Source: Silene latifolia (Eukaryota > Streptophyta > Magnoliopsida > Caryophyllales > Caryophyllaceae). From it: a DNA stretch of 64,000 nucleotides. A model generated the notes under the pieces. That model did no database searches. It saw only the letters and a program-made list of their open reading frames with translations, and had not been told where the DNA came from. Each line of letters begins with the position of its first letter. Within the stretch, counting starts at the first letter, position 1. The position numbers and the translations under genes were made by a program. Location of the stretch: assembly GCF_048544455.1 (NCBI RefSeq), contig NC_133526.1, positions 10,122,001-10,186,000 on the forward strand, written 5' to 3'. Below, piece by piece: positions 9,986 through 19,629 of this stretch.

Positions 9986-10964
9986 ATGAGGGCGGAGGTC
10001 GTTTTAAGGGTGGCAGCAGCAATAACAATAACATGGATGTTCTTGGTTATTGCACCGGCAACGTGCCAAGATGTGTCGTTTACGCTAAGACAAGAACAAT
10101 ACTCTCCATTTGTGCAGCGGGTCCGAAATCAAGTGCAGGATCCCCGATTGCAATACCATGGCATACCTATGCTTAGCCCACCCAATCAACGTAACCTTTA
10201 TCTTTACGTTAATTTAAATGCTCGGTAAGTCACTCTTTTGTACGTACGGACCATTAATTTCGAGTTAATATATTACATTAATAATATATTGTGTGCAATG
10301 CAGACTCGCCAACAACCAGGCCTTCACAATCGGCCTACAACTCCGAAGAAGCGACTTATATCTCCTGGCATATCGTGACCAAGTGGACGGAAGAAATCGA
10401 GCGTTTTACTTCCGAGGTGAAATTCCTGAAGCAGATGTTTTCCCTAACATCGCCAACGTGCAACGCGAACAAATGAGAGTTCAATTTGATTATATAAGCC
10501 TTGAAACAGCCGCGGGTCAACCCATAAATACCTTGCAATTTGGGGTAGCAAGTCTAGAGAGTGCAATGAGGAATATTTATGGCAGGAAAGACGTATCATC
10601 AACAAACCCGTTTAGGAGGGACCAGGCTAGGTTCCTCCTGATTACTATTCAAATGGTTGCTGAAGCAGCGCGATTTATATACATAGAGAGAAAGGGCGAT
10701 TTCAGTTTGCCTAGTGATTATCAGGTGAAAAGCTTGGTGAACAATTGGGGTTCGCTTTCAGCGCAAATTGCAACTTCTGGGTCTAGTGGTGTGTTTCGGA
10801 ATCCTGTTACTTTACAGGTCGCTTCTAACCGTTTTTGGACAATTACCAATGTTAATCAGATTAAGCCTGATATCGCGCTTCTTAAGTACGAGAGAGTACT
10901 GTCTGATAATCTTAATGATAATGTTGATGATGATGATGATAAGCTGCCTCGTAGCAGCTTCTGA
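9986..10964 (+). CDS. Type 1 ribosome-inactivating protein, copy B (2 exons)
   Basis: This paralogue of the RIP at 3069-4088 has the same predicted rRNA N-glycosylase role. The exons are 9986-10224 and 10304-10964, with a 79-bp GT-AG intron at the identical codon position, giving 299 residues. It keeps a signal peptide (to about residue 28) and the active-site set: Tyr103, Tyr143, Glu200 and Arg203 in AEAARF, and Trp228 in NNWG. Differences from copy A are spread through the protein and no frame is broken, suggesting selection rather than decay. The C-terminus stops right after the acidic DDDDDK run. A 22-bp copy of upstream coding sequence brings in a stop, removing the last ~10 residues seen in copy A. 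Mature enzyme length should be unaffected if that tail is a propeptide. Confidence 0.92.
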
Positions 10965-11036
10965 AGTACGAGAGAGTACTGTCTGTATGTAAGCTTAATA
11001 TCTCTGAATAAATGAATGTAAGTCAGGTTAATAATG

Positions 11037-11132
11037 TGGTAATGTCTGTGGATGTATGAAGCTATGTAATGTCAAATAAGAGTATGGTAATGTCTGTGGA
11101 TGTATGAAGCCATGTAATGTCAAATAAGAGTA
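11037..11132. repeat. 48-bp tandem duplication downstream of RIP copy B
   Basis: Two adjacent 48-bp units (11037-11084 and 11085-11132), TGGTAATGTCTGTGGATG..., differ by one base. Copy A has no equivalent pair. Confidence 0.85.
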
Positions 11133-11407
11133 TTCGAGTTGCTACGTTTGTGTTACAAGGAAAATTGTCAGCAAAAAACCAATAACAGTATCTCAACCAG
11201 AGCTCGACTATCATATCAAGTTTTGCACCAAAAAACCGACATGTATTACAGCTTTACACGCCGTCAGTTATAAAAGTAAAGGAGTTGGGTATGAAACATT
11301 GTATATCACCTATATCTGAGTATTTGAGAGCCAAAAATTCAAGATAATCAACTGATGAAACTCAGTGTTGTGTAATTCCTGCAATACTTCAGTTTCGAAT
11401 CCCAACT

Positions 11408-14221
11408 TCATTTCTTACGCTTCAAAGCCTTGCAAATGTAGCTGATAACCTCCTTCATTGTCGCCTTCCTTTTCTCTTTGAAATTCCACAGTTCACTGAC
11501 AACGTATCGTCCACTTGGATTGTACTCGTTGAGCTCTTGCAAGGCCACAGTGACAGCACTGTAAACGTCGTCTCCCCATTTCTGCCTCAGTTTCTTCAAT
11601 TCCTCATCTTCTTCATCCATTATTTCCTACACATTCATATCTTCCGGTTTAAGTTTCAAGCAAACAAACAAGCAGACAAATTTTTGTAAGTTGTGCTTTA
11701 AGATACCTCAGATTTTCCATCATTCTCAATTATCTTGTAAGGATGCCAAGCTGGATTTCCAATTTTGTCCTGCCACAGCGAGCTTGCTTTGGATGCCTTT
11801 AGCAATGCCTCGTCATATCTGAATTTCTTCTTGCATACAGCAACAAATGGTTTCTCATCAATTTCACCCATTCTCTTAATCCCAATATTAGTTCGGCGAT
11901 TACTTGGCAGGTTTTCCAGCAAACCCTATAACCAACCATAAACACAAAGATTACATCTTTTCAGGCATGAAAAGATGACCGAGTACTCTGCAGGAAAATT
12001 TTCTAGGAGAACTTACCGCGATTAACTCTGAACGAGCTGGTAGTAGTTCATCATTACTCTGCCTTTGCTTCACCATAAGAACTTGATTAACAGATTCAAT
12101 GTGGTTGAGATCTTCAATCTTTTGATTAAGTTCTTCAGTCATTTCCTTAACCTTAGACTGGATTTGAAAATTATCAGAATCTCCGAGTCCTAGATGCTTC
12201 ATCACTTCCAATTTTCCTTTTAAATCCTCAATTTCGAGTTCCAACTTCTGCCTTGCATTCAGCTCTTTTTCTAGCTGAAGGATCTTTTGTAGAGCTTCTT
12301 CCTTCTCTTTCTGAACATTCAAAGCTTGGCAGGTAAGTTTTTCAGAAATAATTACCTCGTTATAACAACATATACTAGTGATAAGAACATTCACCTTTTG
12401 TTGTTCAACGAGCCTCAAAATATTGCCTTCTGCCTTTTGTTGCTCAATGAAAGCCATTTCGAGTGATTTATTTCTCTCGTCATTCTATCACATCAAACCA
12501 GAAAGAAAATCAATACATAAATGAACCACACTTGAAATTCACTTGATCAATTATTATCAAGCAATGTAAAAAAATTTGCATCACCTGCCGCTTCTCCTCA
12601 TTGAGTTTGTGGAGTTCAAGTGCAGTCAGCGCCTCTTGCTTGCTTAATTCTTGTACACGCAAAGCAAGCTGTCTTTTTTCAGACTCTAATTCTTGATTCA
12701 TCTTCTCTTGCTCGATAAATGCCTTACGAAATTGCTGCTGTGCATTAATCTGTATCTTCCTAGATTCTGTTATTTAAAACAGAAGTCATGTGCATAGAGT
12801 AATAATGCTTGTTGGATTACAAGATGTACAAGATAGAAGAAAAGAAATTGCCGAAAAGGTGAAAATATAGGTCTGAAATTGAGTTCGGAAAATCCAAGTG
12901 AATGGACTTTCAGAAAATAATTCCATCAGTTGAAAATTTAACAGTAAAGTGTATGATCCCACCATATACAATGTTTTCACAATTCTTTCCAAAAATTTCG
13001 ATATCCTAATAATCCTGCACATTACTTGACTGCAAATAATGAAGTTATAAAAACTGCATAAAGAAGATGAATCAAGCAAGAACCAATACTGCAAAAATGA
13101 AAATAAACAAGGCAGATTCACGGAGTAACATTTACTGAAGCAGGAAACGAGCAGTCTAGAAATACAGAATCAGACAAGAACCAATACTGCAAAAATGAAA
13201 ATAAACAAGGCAGATTCGCGGAGTAACATTTACTGAAGCAGGAAACGAGCAGTCTAGAAATACAGAATCAGACAAGAACCAATACTGCAAAAATGAAAAT
13301 AAACAAGGCAGATTCGCGGAGTAACATTTACTGAAGCATGAAACATGCAGTCTAGAAATACAGAACCAGACCTTCATTAAAATCTTGTTCCATCGTGTCT
13401 TTCTCTGTAAGCATCCGGCTATAGGACAGATGCATCTCGATTACTTTGGAATTCAGCACATTCATATTGTCAGTCTTCATGTCAATCTCATTTGTCAAGG
13501 TCACAACTTTACTCTTAGAAGGATGTTTAAGTTCTTGATCAATATCAACAAGTGTCTTAGTTACTGTATTCTTCCGGAGGTACTCTCCTAATTGCCCTTC
13601 TAGATTATAATCCTCTTCACGAGCCAACCATCCATAAGCACCACAACCAAGATTTCCTCTATTTGCAACCCATTCCTTCTTACCTTGTTTACAGCTCTCA
13701 AATGACCTTTCAAAGTCCACAGCTTTCTCGAACCCTGTCCATTCTTTTCCAAACTGGATCACGGCTTCTCCTCCTTGAAAAAACTCGACTCCCAACTTTC
13801 TATACTTGGCATAAATTTTCTCTTTACTGTCATCATTCACAATGTTGCTGATGATTCCAATCCAAGGCCAGCAGAAAAGGACCAGTTGGTCAGTGGGTTG
13901 CGGGCCTGCCAAAGCGGGCTTGCTAGCGTGAGGATCGACATAGCCCAAGTCAAGTTCAATATATTTTGCCAGTGCGAGATGGTTGGCTTTTTGAACGGCA
14001 CTTCTATGGGCGGCTCCTTTACCAACACCTGAGGAATGTTGATACAAATCCTTAAACCCGTATTCCTGTTTTTTCTTACCAGAACAAAACGGACATCTGA
14101 GGGTACCATTCGCGTTCATGACTTTGTATTTGTTATTTGTGAGTTCTTCATAGGGTTTCGACATGTATTCTTCAATCTCAGAGTCACTGATCCCAGAATC
14201 ATCACCTGAACTGGACTCCAT
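11408..14221 (-). CDS. IDN2/FDM-like protein (XS/XH domain, RdDM factor)
   Basis: Family members bind double-stranded RNA and act in RNA-directed DNA methylation downstream of Pol V, as dimers in the nucleus. Minus-strand exons: 14221-13372, 12766-12585, 12484-12395, 12310-12017, 11925-11707 and 11626-11408. All joins keep frame, giving 617 residues, close to Arabidopsis IDN2 (about 647). Domains in order: zf-XS at about residues 40-90 (CPFC...H), XS at about 112-225 (FCWPWIGI, GWLAREEDY), long coiled coil at about 235-470, and XH from 473 to the end (IKRMGEIDEKPF). The acceptor at 12310 was chosen because an upstream AG would give a stop. A TTTTTCAG acceptor just before the ATG implies a 5'-UTR intron, with a leader exon near 15603-15720. 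IDN2 and FDM1-5 cannot be separated by eye. Confidence 0.9.
13070..13372. repeat. 98-bp intronic tandem repeat abutting a splice donor
   Basis: About three copies of a 98-bp unit sit in intron 1 of the IDN2-like gene (GAGTAACATTTACTGAAG recurs at 13123, 13221 and 13319). Each unit carries a copy of the donor-side sequence (CTAGAAATACAGAAYCAGAC on plus). Only the one at 13371 is preceded by exon sequence. The units are nearly identical, so the array is recent. Confidence 0.9.
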
Positions 14222-14228
14222 TGCCCCT

Positions 14229-15602
14229 GAAAAATTAAGAAAAGTTTGACATTTCACATCAAATATGTTCTGAAAATAACAGATACAGGTTTACAGTTTT
14301 ACAGCATTACAGGCTTACAGTTTGACTGAATTATGCAATTAGTGCATTAAGTATAAAGAAAGCAATTATAACTTAGGAAGGACCAATACAAACAAGTAAA
14401 CAATACATACCAACTACTAAAAAACTACTCTAAAGCAAAGACAAAGCCTGGACAGTCGTGTCACCGACCTAAAACCCTTGGTGCTTATTCTGAATGGGGG
14501 TTTCAGACGGAAAGGGAGGGATGTTCAGGGAGGTAATCAAAATCTCTTTCGATTAACATACAAAGTAGGAGGGATCCATTTTCCCTCCTAGTTTCAAGCC
14601 TAATCAAAATCTGTCTAACATAGCAGAAAATTCGGATGCAAAATCCCTTGCATTCTCCCCCCCTTCCCTCCCTTCCCTTCTCGTCTCTTTTCATCCACTT
14701 TTACCATCCAAACACACTCTTAAAGTTGGACCAACAGTCGAACATTTCCAAACAACAACATTTCTCCAACACGTAAAAGGACGACCAAAATTCAAACAAG
14801 ACTTACAAACTATCAAGTTTATGACCACCAAACAACGTTAATCATATACGAGTGACATGAAAGCGCTATACTTCTTATTATCTCACAACTTAACAAAAAA
14901 AAACGATAACAAGCGAAAAGACAAAAGCTTTAAGCAATTATGCCTTGAACCATCTCAAAACCATTCGCGGATTAGGGACCAAGATGAATACAGGTCCTAG
15001 GATACTGTAAGTTAATTTTATTTATAACATTTCCCTATCGTCTCAAAAGATCGACCAAACCCGAAGACAAAATCACTAACAAATTGGGAAAACGCGGGAA
15101 ACTGACGGACAAAATCCGTCAGTAAAGGGCAAACACCCTGACAACATTACTAAAGCACTACGTCAAAGTGTGAAAACTAGATCTAATGCAATATCTTCCA
15201 TAATCGCGACAAATTTCGATGAACTGACAATAAAGATATAATCTTTCATGTTATACACAACAAAAAGACTATGAATGAGTTAACAAAACGAAATTTCCTT
15301 TACCCATTTCAATGAACTGACGATAAAAGATTATAAAGATTCAATCTTTCATGTTATACACATTTCAATGAACTACTGACGATAAAGATTCAATCTTTCA
15401 TGCATAGATTTCATGTTTTCATTAACATACATACAAGCTAAGTAATGTCTTTTCTTTCATTACAAGCCAACCAAACAATATAAATTTCAACAAACCCATA
15501 AAAGTTTACATCTTTCGCAACCTTTTTACCATTTCATGTAGATTTTACCGTTAATAAACGAAGAAATGAACATGAGATAAAAAGGTTAAAGTATATTTAC
15601 CA
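14229..15602 (-). other. Predicted 5'-UTR intron of the IDN2-like gene
   Basis: A T-rich TTTTTCAG acceptor (minus, ending at about 14229) lies eight bases before the ATG. A candidate donor GTAAATATAC lies at about 15602. The stretch has no ORF of note. At 15215-15400 it holds local direct repeats of a CAATGAACTGACGATAAAGATTCAATCTTTCATG-type unit, about 50 bp, three irregular copies. Confidence 0.45.
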
Positions 15603-16434
15603 ATATATGAGTAAATCTTCAACAACAGTGCTCAGATGAATATGCAAGCTAAGCTGATATATGCAGGTCTTTTTGTGAAAAGGGAAGTTACAGAAGTTTC
15701 AAAGAATGTGTAAAAATAAAGTGAAACTTGTTTTATTTGTAAGAAAAATCAGGATGTTTTTGAATTACCCCAGCTGGTTTTTACTGAGTACAAGACATTT
15801 GTTTGCTCAAAATGGGTAATTTTTAGATGTACTTTCTCAGAATTACTGCTCCACTTTGTTTCATGGAGTGTGTCTCTCTATACGTGAAAACTTTACAAAA
15901 CAATCTTTTCTACGGACTACAGTACTTTTTTACTTCTTTCTTTAAATTATTAAGTATGGGTACCGGCTTCGTTCGGGCTACCTCTATTTAGCTTTAAATA
16001 ATATTTTCAATTAACTTAAACTATTTTAATTTGCATAACTCATAAATTTATCATTAATATATTTTTCTATGATACGGAGTATATCTTAAAATTACAATAA
16101 TGAAATAAATTATGAGTCAAATTCGCTACTTCTGCTATTAATATTTTATACTTAAATCGATTGCTTAGTTAATTGTTCATATATACTTTATTTTGTTCTT
16201 AGTATTGTTACTTTTTATATATAAATAATTAACATTTACTTTTTATATTATATTTTTTATGTTTAAATAATTAACATCTTTATACTAATTAATACTATAA
16301 GTGGGACATGTTTATTTTAAGGAAAATCATCATATTCCGGTGTTCTCTAAATTTATACTTCAACCAAAACTATATTATATTTACAATTAAGTCCTTTGTT
16401 CAGGTCCATCACACGGTGCTATTGATTTAAAACT

Positions 16435-17025
16435 TGATGGGGCATATTCTGCACCCGCTGACCGAGTCAACATATTGAGCAAGGTCAAAGCCAAAAGACA
16501 GGAAGTCAACGCTTTAGACAAAGATAACCGACGCACTGTCGGCTGTCACTGGGTCTCTACTGGGCAACTAGCCACCGGGAGGCATATCCGCGTACTCACA
16601 TCCAAGTCCCCTCGATGGAGTCAACCAGGCCGTAGGCACCATGGGTCCCTCGGCCGAGGGTAGAACGATCTTTTCCACCGCTCGCCACTTGGCCACTTGG
16701 CCACTACGTGACAAAAGGTGAAAGTCTATAAATACTCATCAATCCTCATTGAGAAAACGATCGGATAATCCACAATTCACCCTAATACTCACTATAAATC
16801 TGGTATAAACTCCCTTATCTCTCTACAATATACTTTGCCAAGTAACACACAACTTAATCTCTTTAAGTTTACTGACTTGAGCGTCGGAGTGAGTACGCTC
16901 GGTACCAAGCCGAGCCCTCAGTTTGTTCATTGTTTCAGGAGAGGCCGAAAGGAAGAGTCAAGCAAAGACATCATTCTACAAGCTTATGTGGTAACAAATC
17001 CTGCTCCGGAATTACACCCGGAACA
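16435..17025 (+). repeat. 5' LTR (591 bp)
   Basis: TG...CA ended and paired with 26816-27418. TATAAATA at 16727-16734 is the likely U3 TATA box. Two copies of CCACTTGG lie just upstream. The last ~350 bp differ from the 3' LTR at only about three positions. The stretch 16500-16690 differs by many small indels. Confidence 0.93.
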
Positions 17026-17027
17026 AT

Positions 17028-17045
17028 TGGCGCCGTCTGTGGGGA
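17028..17045 (+). other. Primer binding site
   Basis: TGGCGCCGTCTGTGGGGA lies two bases after the 5' LTR. The first nine bases match the complement of the 3' end of plant tRNA-Asp; the rest does not. The tRNA identity is therefore uncertain, but the position and TGG start are as expected for minus-strand priming. Confidence 0.75.
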
Positions 17046-17119
17046 AGGTACTAAAAGCTAGTCACCTCCCTTACAAAAAAAAAAAAAACAAAAAAAAACC
17101 CACTCAGCAAGCTAAGAAG

Positions 17120-18470
17120 ATGTCAAAACAACAAGAAATAATTGTGAGCGACGAAACTGCATTCTACCAGGATGACACATTCCCTAATTCTGAGATCGGG
17201 CAGTCCCCCACCGGCCGAGTAATTCAACCGGCGTACGGGATGCCGATACTACCAGAAACACGCTGCCCACCGGCCAAGTCACTGTCATGGGACATGTGGT
17301 CAATGCGGCCAAACTGAAGCTATTCCTGGACCTGATGGGTAGTACGCCGATCACCCCCGCCGCAACGACGGTGACGGCAGCGCACCCACATGAGACCAGG
17401 GCCCATAAGGTGACCCCGAACAACTTGTCCGGGGCGATACAAGGAGCCATGCATACTAGGACGCCGGCGGAGCCCGTGCTGCCAGTGGCAGACCAAAGTC
17501 CTTCCCCCACTCGCGGGAGGACAGCGTCGCCACGGCAACAACGAGGCCCGCCCCGAAGAGACGAAAGAAGTCCGACCCTCCACAGATGACCAGGGCCCAC
17601 AAAGTGACTCCGAACAACTTGACCGGAGTAATACAAGGAGCTGGGCATACAAGGACGCCGGCGGAGCCCGTGGTGCCAGTGGTAGACCAAAGTCCATCCC
17701 CCACTCGCGGGAGGACAGCGTCGCCGCGGCAACAACGAGGCCACCCCCGAAGAAATGAAGAAAGAAGTCCGACTCTCCAAAGTCGGACAACAAGAAGCCC
17801 TTCCCGCCACGGGGAGAGAAGCCGGACTAGGGTTGCGAGGAGCCGATCGCCACGTGTCATTCGACACGTGGTCAGACAGCCCCTCAGTGCCTATGTCCTC
17901 AGAGTCTCCGTGTCGACCAAACTGAAGCTGCCGTCCCTATCATACAAAGGGGATAGCGACCCAACCGACCATGCCGAGGCTTTCGAGTCGTACATGTCGG
18001 TATGGGAGCAGCCCGATGAGGTATGGTGCCGAGTCTTCCCAACAACCCTGCATGGGATGGCCTAGAGTTGGTACAAGGGGCTACCTAATGGTTCGGTATA
18101 CTGTTATGCCGACCTGAGAGACAATTTCATAGCCCAGTACGCTTGCAACAAAAGAAGGGCCGTGGAGACATCGGATCTCCTCACTATCCGACAGGGGGAG
18201 GACGAGTCTCTACGAAGCTATGTGAAGAGGTTCGACGCAAAAGCTCAGCAGATCCGTGAGCTGAACACCGAACTGGCGGCCTTCGCACTGATGAAAGGCC
18301 TCCCGAAAGGCGAGCTCAAAAATGAGCTAATCAAGTGCGAGGACCTCAACCTGGACTCCGCCAGAAAGATGGCCGACCGAGCCGTAAAGGTGGAGGATTA
18401 CCACAAGACCTGGGTAGGCCACAGTGAAGCTGGGCACCCGAGAAGGAGGAGCGCCCAGGGAGAATGCTGA
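17120..18470 (+). pseudogene. gag, N-terminal part (broken)
   Basis: This encodes the retrotransposon capsid polyprotein. A start at 17120 (MSKQQEIIVSD) runs to a stop at 17317. The frame then moves twice because of a 194-bp tandem duplication (about 17394-17587 and 17588-17781; both encode HKVTPNNL...SPSPTRGR). The capsid core begins near 17930 (LPSLSYKGDSDPTDHAEAF) and is cut by TAG at 18063-18065, in the context A-stop-SWYKGLPN. It resumes in the same frame to 18470 (LRSYVKRFDAKAQQI). A further frameshift near 18415-18470 leads into the next segment. No functional Gag can be read. Confidence 0.85.
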
Positions 18471-19548
18471 TGAAGGTCGTCGTGACATGAATCGGTCACG
18501 GCCTGAGAGATTTAACAGGAAGCAGAACTCGGCGGGCGCCGGGGGGAGTTCGGGACCATACACCCAGAAGCGGTACAACAGTCTCACCCCCCTGGTCAAA
18601 TCACCGGCCGAGGTCTTTGCCCTAAGCAAGAATGAAGGGCAGAAATGGGCGAGGCCCCCCAAGGCGAGGGGGGACGGCGACATGAACCAGTTTTGCGACT
18701 ACCATGGCCATGCCGGCCATAAGACCGACAACTGTCGGCATCTGAAGAACGCCATCGAGGAGCTGATCCAAAAGGGGGCCCTCAGCAAGTATGTAGCTAG
18801 AGGCCCAGAAACAAGCTCCGACGGGGCGAATAGAAAATCAATATTCCAGCGAATGGGAGTGATCCAGGTTGTAATCGGAGGAAACGAGAACGGTGGGTCG
18901 GCTAATGGGCACAAACGGCACCTGAATGAGTTATATCAGGCCATCAACTTTGTGCCCAAAACAGCGATCCCCGCTTCCACCGTCCCCGATATAACCATCG
19001 GAAAGAAGGACTACGACGGAGTCGTTGCTCCGCACAGCGACCCGCTTGTAGTCCACCTAGACATAGCCAACCACTTGGTCAAAAGGTGCCTGATTGACAC
19101 AGGCGCCTACACAAACATCATGTTCAGGGAGTGCTATCTCAATCTCGGCCTGAAGATTGAAGACCTAAGCCCCTGCACCCACCCGCTATACAGCTTCTCC
19201 GGGGCCGGCCTGGTACCCCTGGGGTCAATCAGACTGCCGGTGATGTTTGGCCAAGCCGATGCGGCCAAGAACGTTTTATCCGAGTTCGTGGTCATTGATG
19301 GTTCGTCTGCCTACAATGTTCTAATAGGCCGAGTCACTTTGAGCGAGGCCGATGCAGTGATGTCCATCCGGGCCCTGACATTGATGTATGTCTCGGACCG
19401 GGGGGAAGTGCAAAAGCTCGTCTCAAAGGACGAAAGAGACGAAATTGTCAACGTCCAAATATCTGCCAGAGGGTGCAACATGCAATCCCTCAAAGTGGCG
19501 GAAAAAATCAGAGAAAGGGAAGAGCCCATCCTTACGACAGGAGGGTGA
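18424..19548 (+). pseudogene. gag C-terminus and aspartic protease (open segment)
   Basis: This segment of 374 codons continues Gag in a new frame. It has an Arg/Gly-rich stretch, then the C...H...H...C pattern of CDYHGHAGHKTDNC at about 18691-18732, which replaces a CCHC knuckle in this lineage. It then has a retropepsin-like domain with the catalytic Asp-Thr-Gly at 19096-19104 and a SAYNVLIGR motif near 19309. Protease cuts Gag-Pol into mature proteins. The frame ends at 19548, and sense continues in another frame (about 19549-19627) and then in that of pol, implying two more frameshifts. Confidence 0.85.
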
Positions 19549-19629
19549 TCCGATGAGCACCAACAACGTCAGCATGGTCGAGGGAGCCGAGACCGAGCAA
19601 GTGGAAATTGACCCAGGTGCACCGTAACT

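Noticed and set aside
17184-17867. Long minus-strand ORFs over gag (up to 227 codons)
   Set aside because: They are shadows of the GC-rich duplicated gag region and share its 194-bp repeat; no family features.
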